Shown here: positions 13,101 through 28,100 of the stretch, in pieces
Numbering within the stretch: position 1 is the first letter of the stretch
Layout: each line of letters opens with the position of its first letter
Source: Anagrus nilaparvatae
Taxonomy: Eukaryota > Arthropoda > Insecta > Hymenoptera > Mymaridae
Direction of reading: 5' to 3'
Length of the DNA stretch: 64,000 nt
Assembly: GCA_022575985.1 (NCBI GenBank)
Contig: JAKSXM010000002.1
Location: 17,533,001-17,597,000, forward strand
Translations under genes and position numbers: made by a program
Notes under the pieces: model-generated
The model's input: the letters and a program-made list of their open reading frames with translations, nothing else
Database searches by the model: none
What the model was told of the DNA's origin: nothing

Positions 13101-16100
13101 AAATCAGCAATAAATAACATAAAATAAAAACTTAAGCCGCGTTTTATAAAAAAATATTTAATCAACAACAATTAAAAAGTCGTAAATATACAAATAGTTT
13201 TATTTTTTACAACAATCAACACTTTTACTTTTATATAAAATAAGATTAAATAAATTGTAAGTAACAAACGGCGAATCTTTTTGATATTTTTTTATTTAAA
13301 TAATTTATAAAATTTATTTCAATACATAAAAAACACAAGTAATTTTATTTAAAATAAGATAAATTGTAATCAGCTTTACAATAAATTTAAACGCCTTTTA
13401 AAAATTATTTATTAACGAATAAATTATATTTTCAAGTAATTTTTAAATAAGATTTTTCATTTTATCAGATAAATTAGAAAAAAAAAATTTTTTCTTCCTC
13501 TTTAGAGGTTAATCTTTATTTAATAAAAATTATTACTTAACTTATCAAAATATAAATAAATTATTTTAATAAAAATATTTAGAATATTTAAAATTTTAAT
13601 TAAATAAAAGTGATAGAGAAATTTATGATTAAAAATTTTTTATTTACCTGTATGGATTTGGTGGCCTGACAGGTTTTGATAATTGACCAGTATTAGCAGG
13701 AATTTTTTTAGAAATGGCAATTGCATCTTGTATTGGTTTGTCTTTACCCATATATATCATTTTAGATCTAGAAATAACAATTTTTTTAAATATAAAAAAT
13801 CATGTTTTACAAATATTTATAAAATGTTAATTTTGGGTACACGAGAGATTCTGTAATAGGCGCTATTTGGAATACGGATTTATCAGGTACAATACAAAAT
13901 ATTTTATACATTCAAGGTTCGTTTAGCCACAAGCGGATTTTTAAGTTTGTAAAAAAATGTTATATCATAAAAGAACTTGTTGTTTGCTCCATTTTAAACG
14001 AATATTAGAGATTTATACTGTTCAGCATGTGGAGCTTTTCTTTCATATATTTTATTTGTCGATGATCACGAATTTTTGTAACCATTGAGTTTTCTGTTTG
14101 GAACACCCTTAAATTCAAAAATTACATCCAACTGTAGGGATGCTTTTTGAATATTTACAATTTAAAACAAGATGTGGTCAACTAAACATTTTCAGGATCG
14201 CTGATTTTGAATTTATGGGTCATAATTTTGAGCTTAACATCCTTTTAGGGCCTTTCTTGAATAGTTTCCAAATAAAATGTTTTGGTTTTTGCATATTTAA
14301 GGATGTTGAGTTAATTCTATCTCTGGGACCCTAAAGTCGTAATTAATATCTCAGAAAACGTATAGTTGGCCAAATTTTGTTTTCTTTAAACCCCAAAACG
14401 GCTAGTATGGTACATTTAAGCTGCAATTTAAGATTCGTATACGATTTTTCTGCATCAGTGACGAGAAACTGCGATATCCTTTGCTGCAGAAAATCGTACT
14501 TTTGTAGTCACTGTTCAGAAAAATTAATTTAAAACCCTAGAAAACCATACATGCTGAAAACATTTAAAGTAAAAACCCTTCCAAATTACATTGAAGGAAC
14601 AGATCCCAGTCCTTCATTTGGTCCAAAAACTATTATTCCATAAAGAAAAATTCTTTGGCACTTATACTAAAAAACTGTACCGTAACATCTTTTTCTGTGC
14701 TACCCTAGCTTTGAAGCAATTTCTCATACCTTGATTTTTTTTCTCCGCGATCATTTTTTCATTACACTTTTGTCTCTTTTCCATTTATTTAAACAAAGAT
14801 ATATTTTCAAGGGTATATTGATCATAATAAAAAGGTGCAAGTAATAAGTTCCCATTATGCATATAATTTCTTAAGAAAAGGCTATTATATCCATTTACTA
14901 CGAAATTTCCAAACGCGATGACTGATTTGAATTCACCAAAAATAATGTATATCTTGCAAGAGTAGTACTACTAAGTAGTACTCGTGATCACAGACGAGTA
15001 ACCCGGTTATTTTTTTATTGTATGTTTCCAAATTATGTTGTTCCAGTTTAATGCCCCGAGTTGTTATGCAAAAATGCCAGCACCTTAATAACTCGTTAAC
15101 TTTATTTTATACGATTTTTCGTTTGTTAATGAACAAATAATTGCCTTTACAAAATAATCGGATATTACAAAATACAAAAATTTAATAATCTTTTTTAATT
15201 CTTTCAGAGGAGTAATGGGAACTATATCAGATTTTTTTGCCCATTTTCATGCCAAAGACCCTATAAACTCGTATTATCAAAATCATTATCGATTAGAGTT
15301 AAATCAGCTACAATTATCTTAAAAGTCTGAATACAAAAATAAAAATAACGAAATAACTTACTTGAGTATCCTAAAACCTTTAGCATCAGCAATATAATCT
15401 TTAATCCTTAAATAACCTAAAGGATCTAACCATCCTTCAGTACCAATAACAGTACCATCTTCGAGCCTCTTTTCTTTTCTATATTGACCATTTAATGTTT
15501 GAAAACGAAAATACCTTTCTGGTCCCTCATCTGTTTGAATATGATATTGCGTGTCAGGATTTATGTTCCAACCGCTCCTTTCGGCCTCGATCTCATCTGC
15601 TGTCAGACATTTTACTGACACCTAAATAAAACGTTTAATATTATATATACCTATTCTCATAAATATATTTTATTATGCTATTGTTCATTATAGGTATGTT
15701 TATTTTATTTTTATTATTATATGCTTGTAACGACGATTAAGAACAAATAATGTTGTACACCAAGAGAATGAAGAATTTATTTTTAAAATAATAAGATTTA
15801 TTGCAATAGATATAATGTATCCCTTTGGTACGTACGAGTATTATTATATTAAAACTGATAAAATACTTGTAAAATGGACAAAATGGATAACTTTTTGTAA
15901 TGTATTTATTTTTATGCCAGACAATTTATATGAGTGTATGTTAAAATTCACATTAAAATAAAAATCTTATAGGTTTTTATAAATAAATTTCATGCTAGAA
16001 GAACATCTTATTTTGACGTTGATTTACCTTATTTAAAACTAATGTAGTCATCTCTCTCGTTTTAAAAAAACCTTCGATTTTCATTGTGTAAATTTTTTTT

Positions 16101-19100
16101 TTTTCTGACGTCTTTTTTAAACTATCAGAAAAGTCGTGAAAATTGAGTATATATGAGGGATTTCACGTTAACTGAACCCGATTTGAACTAAAGAGTCGTG
16201 GAAATTGATCGAAAATATTTTTTGTCAAAGGTTAATCTTGAAAGTAAGTCTTTCTGTCATTTCTCATATTTTAGGTCCAATTCTCAATTTTCGGTAGCTA
16301 CTTACGATTTTTTGGCCTTTTTTTTAAGATATGCTGGATATTGCGTGAATTTCTTATTTTTGCTTCCAAACGTTTATTTACGATGAAAAATATTTTTATG
16401 CTTCAATGGAAAATTTCCCTTAGAATTCGATTATGGGGTCAAAATAATTGTAAGTAAAATCATTATTTTTATTTAAGTATGTCTTTAAACTTAAAGTTCG
16501 ATTTCCTCGGGCAATGTCCTTGGCAGAATTTAGGTAAAAACCGTAAAATTTTAATTAAATTGATATTAACATTTTTTTTAAATACTATTGGTCTAATAAA
16601 TGTAATTTTAAGTCGCTCGTTAAATAAAAAATAATAATTAAAAAATTGCTAATTCTTTTTATAAAATTTGCTCAATAGTATTTATATCCATTTTATGTAT
16701 CTATATTCATACCGAACCCTTTTAAATTTACCCGCGCATTTACAACCCTAGCAGGCTACCCTCTGTAGATATCTTATTCTTTATGTATAATATACATGTA
16801 CATGAGCTCTGTAGAAAATATAAACAAAAATTAACTTAATTAACTTATCTTATTAAAAGATAAAAGTTTATTGCACCTTGCAACATTTGTTATTTAAATT
16901 ATGCATTTGCATAATTACAAAATTATGTTTCGAACAAAATGTAACAAAAATTTTAAAATACAGCTCAGGGGGTGTAGCTCAAATGGTAGAGCGCTCGCTT
17001 AGCATGCGAGAGGTACTGGGATCGACGCCCAGCTCCTCCACGTTTATTTTTTTTTTTTGGCAAATTTTCTTTTAATTTGCTTGCAAAAAATTTTTTTATT
17101 TCACAGCTAAAATTAAATTTTTTTTTTAATTTTTGCAAATCTTGCAAAAAAATATTAAATTTTTTGCACACATTTTGACAATTTTCTACGAAAAAATCAA
17201 TCCCTCGCCAGTAAAATAAGCTTAAAATCCTTTTTTAAAAAAACATTTCCAATAATAAATGCATTGCAAAATTTCTCCACCCACACAAAAAAACACTTAA
17301 TTTCCTTAAATCTATCTCCCAGCAATCAATTCTTACAAAATCTATCTTAAAAAAAAAACTTTCCAATAATATAATGATTAATTAAATAAACATATACATC
17401 TGATATTTGATTGAAAGCATAGTTTATCCAATTCTCAAAAAAAAGTAAATGAATATTAATTAAAAAGTAAAGTAAATATAAGTGAATGCAAAATAATAAA
17501 TTACAAGTTTTCTATTTTAAAAAATATAATAAAAGAAAAAGTTAAAATAAATAAATGGTACCTCTATATATTATACTAAAACAATAAATATATAATGAAG
17601 AAAATTTTTCTCAAACTCTAATAATAGCCTTAAAAAATTGCATAAAAACAACTTTTGTAAAAAAATCTGTAACAAAAAAAAAATTTTTTGTTACTTTTTT
17701 ATTACATCATTGTATTGTTTATCTTTCTCTGTGTAATAAAAAAGGTTGACTATAAAATTGCGTTTTAAAAAAAATCTCTTCCTTATCTTTTCTTTAAAAA
17801 ACAATTTTACATGATACCAGTGAACTAGAAATAAAAAACAAGGATTTATGCTAGCATATACTCAGTTCGATGAACTCATTTGGAATTTAATTTTAATTTA
17901 TATTTCATATCAAGACCATGAAATTTTTTTTTGAAAAATATAGTAAAAGTCGTATAGTGGGTGTGTAAAAATTAAAACAATAAAAGAAAAAATGTCGACA
18001 TAAAAGATATACAAGACAATCGATTTGTTTAAATAAAGATTTTTCGAATTTGATATATTTACATATATTATATTGGGAGACACTTTTATTAGGTTACGTA
18101 ATTTACATATTTTTTTCATATTATATTAAAATTTTCTTTTGCTATATGGAAACGTGAGAAATATAATGTGATAGAAATCGTCAAATATTACTACTTGCAA
18201 ATTCTTTAATAATAACGAGTATTATTAATATTTTTTTTTGATAAGGAATTGTATTTTTTATGCATAGCATGTTCTATTTTTTAAATTTAAATAAATGTGA
18301 ATGTTTTAAGATTAGTACAAATTATCTCAAAATGTATTTAAAAATATATATATTTTTTTTTTAAATTGAAAATTATCATTTATTTATATTTCCTTTAATC
18401 TAAATATTTGTAGTGTCAAAAATTTAACAAAAATTATATAGATGAAGAAAATTACGAAATTTCACATTAAAAAAAATATCATTTTATGCACAGGTTATGA
18501 TTCCAAATGCTGTTTCCAGTTTTAAAAACTTAAAACCTAAAAAAATACATAAAAATACGGATTATGCATTTAAAAAGCAAAAATATGTGTAAAACCAAGA
18601 TAAGCGGTGGTCACAGAATAGGACTATTGAGACTGCAAAATGGTAATACACAATAATAAACTGTTTAAGGCAGTTATAAAAGCGCGGGTAAACGGCGGTA
18701 GAAGATTTTGAATTTTTGGGTATTAAAAAGTTGTCTCATCTCCAGAAGATTTTTTAAAATATTAAAATATATATTCATTGTTCTTTACCCCAGCAGAGCT
18801 ATAAAAAAAAATTTAATGATGGTATATTTTTTTATTCTCAAAAAACCGATTTTCGAAAAATTTTAAATTGTATTTCGGAGTCTTAAGAGCATCCCTAAAG
18901 ACCAAAAAAAAATTTTAAGTTTTTTAATTAATGTGCAAAGTGTTATCTATTAAAGGGTCGGAGAATTAAAATGAAGCCTAGAAAACCGTGTTTTTGTAGG
19001 CCTAGAGGTCAAAGTGTGTTTTTTTCTTAGGCTACTTCTTAGGCAATTTTTTAAAGTCTTATTTTTTTCGAGTCATTAACGATCCTTTCAGGGACTTATA

Positions 19101-22100
19101 TTTTAGACTCTTGTAGGGCATTTAATGATTGCCAAAATTCCACTAGACCTTATAAAGAACTAAGATTTAAAATATTCCATGAATCAAATCCAAACTTAGA
19201 TACAAACTAAATATTTTGAATGCAATTACTAATTAGCTACATTGGACAAACAAAAAAATAAATTATATTCAAAAAATAAATTTAATACGATTCACCCCAT
19301 TCAAAAAAAAAAAAACATAAATCAGTTATAATAAAAAAGTAGTTTTTTGTATTGCCAAAAAGAGCGCACGTTTTTATAAAAGTGTCGTTTTATCTTGTTT
19401 ATTTAGTAATAAAATTAACTATAAGGATTTTGAAAGTTTTCCGTATTAGAAAAGTATAGTAAGTAAACGTACGACACACAGTCCATATTAAGATATGTGA
19501 CATTTATAAATAATATTACAAACAAAATGACTTAATGTCACTTAAAATAATTTCTTTAAAAATAGAATAATTAAGTTTTTTGCTTATTATTTATTTACAT
19601 AAAACTTATCTAAAATATTACAAGATTTCCTGATTTAATTTTAAAAAAAAATTGTTGACATTATTTTTTTTTTATCAGTGTAGATTATTTGAATTTAAAT
19701 ATTTTATAATTTATTTACATTATTATTATAGAGAAGTTGAAAGAATGATAAATTATTATTTCACTTTATAGTGTGTTTGTTACATACGTAGTTATCAAAA
19801 AATGTCATTGTTTTTAAATTTTTACCTACTACTATGTCTTTATTCTGTGACAAAAGGATAAAAAGTACAATGACCTGCTTATTTTTTATTCAAAATTTTT
19901 TTATTAAAATTAACATTTTTTTTTATGCTTGTCATTTTTTTTTAGTGTTTATATTAATTATGAATTCAGAAATTATACAAATTTTTGCTAGTTTAGGTTT
20001 ATTAAAGTAACAGGAAATCAATATTTTAATACATTTCAATCAAAATAAATAAAATTATAATTCATGTTTATTTTAAAATAAGGCAATGACATTTTATGTG
20101 TTTAGGTAGTATTTAGCTACTTAATTTTTAAAAATTCGTTGCTTTTGATGCCTGTAAACAGTTATTTTCTGACAGTATTTAGCAAAATTTTAAAAGTATT
20201 TACTTGTCAAAATTTTTATAATCTCAGTATTGTAGCTTTATTGAATTTTATGTGTAGTTATTTATTAAAAAAGTTAGTATCTATAATATCAAAGTAATAA
20301 TAATTTCCACCTAAAAAAACAAGGACCTAAATTTAAAAATATTTGTTATTAAAAAGGGCTCAAAATGTTATAGTGTAAGCCTGAATCTCTATATTATAAT
20401 CACTTTTTTACATATAGAATTTTCAAGATTTTCATCTGTTACAAGTTAAAGCTACACAATAATTTTTGGTGCATATTTTGGGTGTTTTGCTAAAACTTTC
20501 ATTTAACGTTTGTATCACAGTTTAATAACAGGGTATTTGTAATTATTTTATTCTTTATCTGGTACCAAAAACTTTTTTGATAGTGAAAATATTATTTTCT
20601 TCAGCATTGGTCTGAAACTTATTTCTTTTCCTCTTGTATATTTGCAGTCCAAAAGTTTGTTATAAAAAAATTTTTTTTCTGAAGGCACTAATTTCTTCAA
20701 TTAAAATGCAATAAAAATAGAAAAATTTAAATTATTTCCTTTTAAAAATTCATCGTCATTAAGTTATATTTTTTACTATAAATTTATTGCCTTAAAATTA
20801 TAAGGTAGTTTTTGTTATTAAATTTAAAAATATATCATTAATTTTATATTACTATTTGTCAAGTTTAAAAATTGTATAATTTTGTAGTTTCCCATAGCAA
20901 TAAATAAAATGTAAATTATTTAAAAAAACAGAATATTAAAAACGAGCATGACGTTACATAAAATGCGAATTATGTCACTTTGAAATCACATTAAATTTGT
21001 ACTTTTTAAAATTTATCATTATGCTATAATTATTTTTAAATTAAACAAATGAATATGTACAATTTCAATTAATCTTTTATAGTAAATTAAAAAATTTTAA
21101 TTTTTAGTTACAAATGAAAAAACTATATATGGAAGCATTACGAACAAAATGTACTTTCATATTTGTATGTACGTTAGAGTAAAGTAATTAATTTAAACTT
21201 TATTGTGTATGAAATTTGAGTATTTTTATTATTAATCGCCAGGAATTTATATTTTAGATTTTGCTCTAATAGAAGATATTTATAAAAACGCATAAAGTTG
21301 ACAATTGTGGGCAAGTGGACCACTTTTGGTAAAAAAATATATTTTATTTATGTTCAATGACCCCAAAACCCAAAATATTGGGTGCTAAATTTCACTGATC
21401 ACTAAAAGTTAAAAAATTTCTATGAAACAAGCTCAACATAAATTCTATCTGACTAGTACTAAAAATTTTACGCCCTTGATGAATAACATACTATATCTGA
21501 AAAAATATAAATATTTCACTTTCTACAAAAACTTTATAACCCAAATTAGCCTATAAACTCAATAATTTAAAAATAAAGATTTAAATCAGTAAAAAAATAA
21601 ATTACACACACATAAATATTCTAAAATATTTAAATTACATAATTGATATATATAATAAAAAATATATATTATTACAATAATTGAATAAAAAAATATAATA
21701 AAATAATTTGCTTCAAAATTTTCTCATTTAAAATTCACACGTTTATACACCCATTACACGTACCTAAAAAAATCTATTAATAACAATTTTCATATATATA
21801 TATCTATTGTTTACAATAACATAAAACAACATGATTTTTAAATAAAACTAATAGTGAAAGCTCAATATATATATATAACATATATAACAATATAACATTT
21901 TTTTAAAAGTCACAAAAATAAAGTTAAAGATTTAATAGTTTAGACTTTCCTTTTTTTTGTTCATATATATCGAAAAAAAAAATGCTACCGGAAATATATA
22001 TAAACTCGTCCAAAAAAAAAGATTTTTATCATATATGTTATTATCTTGTGAAAATGTTTTCCCACATAATTATTATATGGAATAATGGTATAGAAAATTT

Positions 22101-25100
22101 TTGAAATTTAAGTTCAATGATTTTTAAGGTTATTGTATCTTATGTGTATCATTTTTATTTTTAAGAAAATTTTTATGAATAATAATTAAAGAGAACTCAT
22201 TTTTATTTATGTATGAAAGTTTGCTTTTCTATTGATTTAAATTGGGTACAGAGATCTTTTTAAACAAATTTTATTTATCATTAAAAATCATATATATATC
22301 TTTTGAATTTTTTAATTGATTGTAAGTTTTGAATACTTATTAAAATATGGGCATACTTCTTGGTTTTTTAGTATTAGTTTGGACAAAAAGTTGAAGAAAG
22401 ATATTTATTGCGATTTTTAGGTCAATAAAAATTACTATTCATAAAACTTATAACTGGTTTATGTGTTAACACAACCAATGGGCAAGGGACATGATGAGCT
22501 ATATTTATTTTGACATACTTTTAGCATAAAGGATTTTTTATTCTGAGGGCAGAAATTAAAGTATTTTATTCTCTAACCCATTAGCGCCAGCGCGACTAAT
22601 CCACTGACACTCGAATTATTGCTTAGCTTTACTAAAAAAGGACTTGCTTTACAAGATTCTGGGGTCAGATTTTTAACTTGAGCCGCGATATTTATTTAAC
22701 AGACAATAATATTAAAAATTTGACTCTAAAATCTTGTAAGAAGTCTTTTTTAGTAAAAGAAAACTTTAAGTTTAAAAAAAATCATTTTTTTTATCCGTTT
22801 ACTAAGTGAAAATCCGAGCGCCAGTGGTTTCTTCGCGCCGGCGCTAATGGGTTAATCGAGTGTTTGACTTTTAGACGTTCTTTAAAAAGATCAAAGAACC
22901 TAAAAATCTTTTAACAATATATTTGCATATCGCTTTCATATTTGCCACCTTTTACATTAACGTTAATAAATTTAAAAAATGCCCATAAGCAACTCTAATT
23001 CTCTCACGTGAATGTAAAAGTCTATATTACACCCATTTAAAAAAAAAATACTAAAAAAACAATTTTTCAAATCTCATACATATAATTATAAACAATAACT
23101 TTTATTATATAAAATTATGAAATGTAAATTTTCTGCGCAAATAGTAGAGTGAAAAAAAAAATAATAAAAAATAACACAAAACTTACATTAAATTCAATTG
23201 AGCGTAATAATAATTCCAACATTGTTTTTACTTTATAAATAAAAAAAAAAATGTAATATTACGATGTGTGTAAGTGTACTTTTAATATTTAAAAACTATT
23301 AATATTTCGACATTTATACTTATTTAAATAAATATTATTACTTGACCTGATTCTCAAAGAGACATATAATTATTCATAATTATTATTTAAAAATATTAAC
23401 AATTGGACTTTTTTTTTTCTTTTTCTAAGTTAGTGTCATAAATTAATAAATTATGTTTTTAGTTATTGTATAAATGTTGTTTGACCTTAAGTTTTATGAC
23501 CTTTTATTTAGAAAATGAACAATCCTTTTATCGATATATTAATTGTATACTAATTTTATTTGGCCTTCAATTATAATAAATTTTAATCATTTTTAAAATT
23601 TACATTTCAGGATGTGAAAATTTTCAATAAATTTAATGATAAACTAAGATTTAATTAATTGATAAGATAAAAATTATTTTCTTTTAGTAAAAATGGGCGT
23701 TAAGATTAAAGTGCTACTTTAAATTGGTAAATTAGAAGCTTTTCCGAGACCTCTGATTAAATCCTCAGAAATTAATTTTCATTTCTGCAAAATAAATTTT
23801 CGAAAACTTAATGTTTATTCTACGACTACCCTAATAAAATTGCGATTGTTTTTGGCAACCAAGATAAAAAAAGGTCTGTTAAGTGTTTTTTGGGTTGCCG
23901 GTTACAGAAATTGAGATTGACACCTTAAACTATACCCCATTTTAAGGTATTTTTGCAATATTTACAAACTGTAATGAGATTTAGTCCATCATATAGGTTT
24001 TTGAAGCTTTTAATTACGAATATAAAGGTTTTAGTTATGAAAAATTGGTCAACTACTTTTAAATGGGGAAAAACGCCCTTTATTAGGAATGACATTTCTG
24101 AATACTCAAATAATAACAAAATTTTGCCTCCAGTAAGTTTTTTGGATCACTGATCTCAAATTTTAGGATCTTGTATGTCAAAAGTTTTCAAAACGTACGA
24201 ATATTGAAAAAACACCCCTTAAAAGTATTTTTTGCTGATTTCAGAGTGTTAGACAAATTTTTCACATTAAGGACCCCGATTTTCGAAATCAGCGACTCAA
24301 AAACCCTTAATAGACCTTTTATCATATTGGCTAACGAAAAAGACCCCCCCTTCGGTGATATGACAAGAGTAAAATGCAATGTTAGAAAGATTTAATTTAA
24401 ATTGAATTTCAATTATTTCCGGAAGATGGAAGGTGATACAAAATGAGACCAAACGAAAGTGTTTGTTTTGGTTAACTTGCGAGGTTGCAGTGTTGTTTAC
24501 CAAAGTACTCGATTTAATAACATTGAGCCCTGAAATCTAAGCCCAGGAGCCCCAATGGGATTTACGGAGGGTCTCAAAGGGCACGTTTTTTCAACATTAT
24601 AAAACGATCCATAACCAAACAGTGTAATTTGGTGTTCCACATGTAGTGAACTCTCCTTTTCAAAAATTTTCCTGAACCAATAAATAAAATAAATCTATAA
24701 ATCAAAAAAGCGCGAAAGAAATTTTAAATTTTATTTAGACATAAAATTTTCTAAAATCTATATTTTCTAATATACTTTTTTAAATTACAGAAATAAAAAT
24801 GTATAACAAAATTTTTATTATTAAAGAAAAAATCATACCTAGAGTATTTTAATGTGACATTAAAAAAATATAAAGAACATCATGTAAAAATTTGAAATTT
24901 TATTATTAAAAACTTTCTCATTTTTTTTATATAAAAAAAATTAAAAATTTTATTTTATTATACGCGCTCGTATGCGATAAAAAATAAAATTTATTTTAAA
25001 GTTCAAAGAAAAATTATTTTTATATTACTTTTACATTATACGCATAGATCATTATAAATTAATTTTTTTTTTTTATTTCTTTGTGCAGAAGTAAAATGTC

Positions 25101-28100
25101 AGATTTTTTTTGTATGCATTTAGTTTAGTTTCATTACTGTATTCATGTTTAAACAATTTACTTTTACTGCTGAATGCATTGTAAATGCGAGCACATTTAA
25201 TGTTTGAAAAAAATATTAATTCGTGTCCTTAAAAATTATACGTTTTTGTGCATAATTTTGATGAAATATTAAAGGCATTCACATTTTTGACTCTTTTCTT
25301 GTAGTCACAGAGGTCAAGCTCGTGATTTATACGATTTGCTCATTATATACATTATGTAATAAAAATTTTTCAGGAATTGTACTATTGGCTTGACTTTTAC
25401 TGTAAAATTAGATAATTAATCATTTTTTTATACAAAACAGCGTATAGCGATCCATAAGTCCAAAAATTACAGATTTTTTCAGATTGTGCATATAGTAAAT
25501 TGAATATAATGCAACTTTAACTTTTTATGTACTATTTATAGGCTGATTTATAAGATTTTTTTTTAAATTTGATCGAACCCAGAAAACGATTTTTCGAAAA
25601 CAAAATTTCTCATCTAAATGAGCCCTAAATAAATAAATAAATTTAACAAGTTTAATATAACATAGGTATTATGTAATAATTCAGTGGTAAAAGTATGAAA
25701 AGTTACGGATTATTTCCAGGATTATTCATTCTTATCAAACCTAAAGGATAGACCATAACAGAAGAACACTTCATTTGGTTTCCAAACAACGTAAGAGATA
25801 AAATTTTAATATTGTAATTTACAATTAACTGATTAGTAAAATTAAAATTCATTTCGTCTATAAAATTTTTCCATATAACATTGACATACATTTAAAAATT
25901 CATATGCTAATTGTCTTTGAAAAATTAAAAAAAAAAAATTATTTATGCAAATGATGCATTTTGAATGACTTAACCATAATAATATAAATAAAAGAAGAAA
26001 AAAAATATGATATGCCCTTAACCTGTAAAATAAAAAAAATTTTTTTACCCACCCACAACTTTTATTGTTATTATAAATATTTAAAATGAAAGTGAAATCC
26101 TCAGACGAAATCCCACATTTTTTTTATTTAAAAAGATAAAGTAGATTTATTTATTCAATTTCTTTTTACTACTTTTTTAACCTTGGTTTATTTAAATTTA
26201 TTTATTTTTTTGTAATGTAAAAAAACAATTTTTTTTGTAGTTTTTTATATTTTATAAAAATAATTTGCATTCTAGAAACCACTAATGTTCATTTTTTACC
26301 ACTTTTTAAAAAACATATTACGAAGATACGAACCATTTAAAGGAAAGACTTTTGTTAGCTAGTTAGTGATTTAACTCTAAAAATTACACATGGGCAAATT
26401 ATTTTAAATTTGGGGTATGCGGTTACCTGAAATTATCCGATTTTTAGGATACCCTACCTGAAGTTTCAGCTGTTTTATCAGATCAGATTTTGTGAGGGTA
26501 TCAATTTTTGTCATTTTTGTGAATAATCCAATTTTCTAACTTTCCAATAAGAAATTTGCAACACCAATAAAATTTAATAGATCCCCGAAGAAATTTCAGC
26601 AAAGACCTGTTTTAAATCTATCAGAGGTATGACAGAAAGAAGCTCTGGATGAGCTTATGAGAAAGATAAAAATGCCCTTTTTTAAAAAAATTACCCAAAG
26701 CTTTGACGCCTTTCAAGTGGGAATTAAGACAAGAAGGTTTTCAGTCCAGTAGTTTTTGCTGATTTCACTTAAAACTGCTCATATTAATTAAAATTTTAGA
26801 ATTTGTTTTTTAAATTAATATTTCTGACGTCTTACATTAATTGATTTATTTAAAAATTATTTAAAAAAATAATACAGATGGTACTTACAAGTACAATAAA
26901 TCTATATTATTTCTAATACAAAAAAAAAGTTTAATGAAAATTGAAAAAATTTAGTTTTTGTTGTTCTCCCTTTCCTTAACTAGGCCCACGCCATATTTCT
27001 GCTTACGGGCCCCCTAAGTGTTTATTCGGTCCTGCTAAGGGATATATAAATATTATTGAGCTAATAAGATTTAATTATTAAAATAATTTTTTTGATATTT
27101 ATATTTATTTTTAGCTGATTCTGAACTTTTTTGAATTCATTTTGAACTAGTTTTGAACTCATTTATACTCTCATTTTCAAAATTCATATTGAATCGAATT
27201 GAATTCAAAATAAAATTGTCCTAAGTGGATTAATTGAATTAAGTAGTTCATTGAATTAAATAAAAAATATAAATTACTGAATTTTTAATCATATTTACAC
27301 AAAAATTAATATAAATAAGAAACGATAACTATATAATAATCAGATTGTCCAAGTAATTAATAAAATTTTTTTAGTACAAGTTCAAATATTAATGAACAAT
27401 GTTTAATTTTATAGTTATTTTTTACTTTTGTTTCTATTTGAAAAGCATAACAGGTAAGAAAATATTAAAAATATTTGCATTTTTTTTTATTTCAAATTTT
27501 TATGCATCTTTAAATAGCGGCATATGAGAGATTATCTGATTTTAAAAAATTCTTATAAACGTCTTTTCTGCATTAAAACTCAAGTTTAAATCGATCAAAA
27601 TAATTGAAAAGTGAGTTTTTCTACACTGAAAAAAGTAGTTTATGTAAACTTTCAATTCATATGTTTGTTTGTTTATGAATATTAAATTTTATTAGCTGCC
27701 AATAAAAACGAGTAGAGCGAAGCAAACCACCTGTTGTCTATAAGAACGAACTGGACTTCATACATTCGAATTGTAACCAAAATTCACAAAAAGTTGTGTA
27801 CCTTATATCAAACCTAGGTACCTTTGAAAATCTAAATTACAATATATAGTTATGGAGTATGTTGAAAAAACACCATCGATACTCTCTGTTTATTCCAATG
27901 GGGTTTCTGGGTTTAGAAACACAGGGCTCAATGTTATTAAATAGGGTTTTTTGGTTATTTTTGATATAAGGCCAACCTCAAATTAAACAAAATTTTTCTG
28001 GTTGCTCCGTTTTCGGACCAATATTATCAATTTTTAAATTGCTTTTAAAATTGCAATTTTTGATCATAGTAAGTTTTACAGGGCAGTTTTGTTTTATAGG

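Larger units (their letters stand above)
7358..13647 (-). other. Cuticle gene intron 3, repeat-filled
   Basis: A 6.3-kb intron. It holds a family-B repeat (8165-8790), a 1-kb perfect-ended foldback element (9942-10941), a short array of a GTCCCTAAA motif (11509-11655), and two weak ORFs (9404 and 12762, listed separately). The remainder is AT-rich filler. Confidence 0.7.

Noticed and set aside
16028..16084. In-frame 19-codon ORF ending in a phase-0 donor just upstream of cuticle exon 2
   Set aside because: It fits the phase but gives no signal peptide, which a cuticle protein needs; the exon at 42371-42415 does. It could still be an alternative start.
16878..17171. ORFs on both strands across the tRNA gene
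   Set aside because: They simply read through tRNA-Ala(AGC) and its T-rich flank.
24171..24503. Three overlapping ORFs of 63-74 codons
   Set aside because: They lie in family B and A repeat debris on both strands with no protein similarity.
25703..25891. Minus-strand ORF with FIDEMNFNF, recalling a mariner transposase block
   Set aside because: Only a few residues match, the rest does not, and no terminal repeats or other transposase blocks are nearby.
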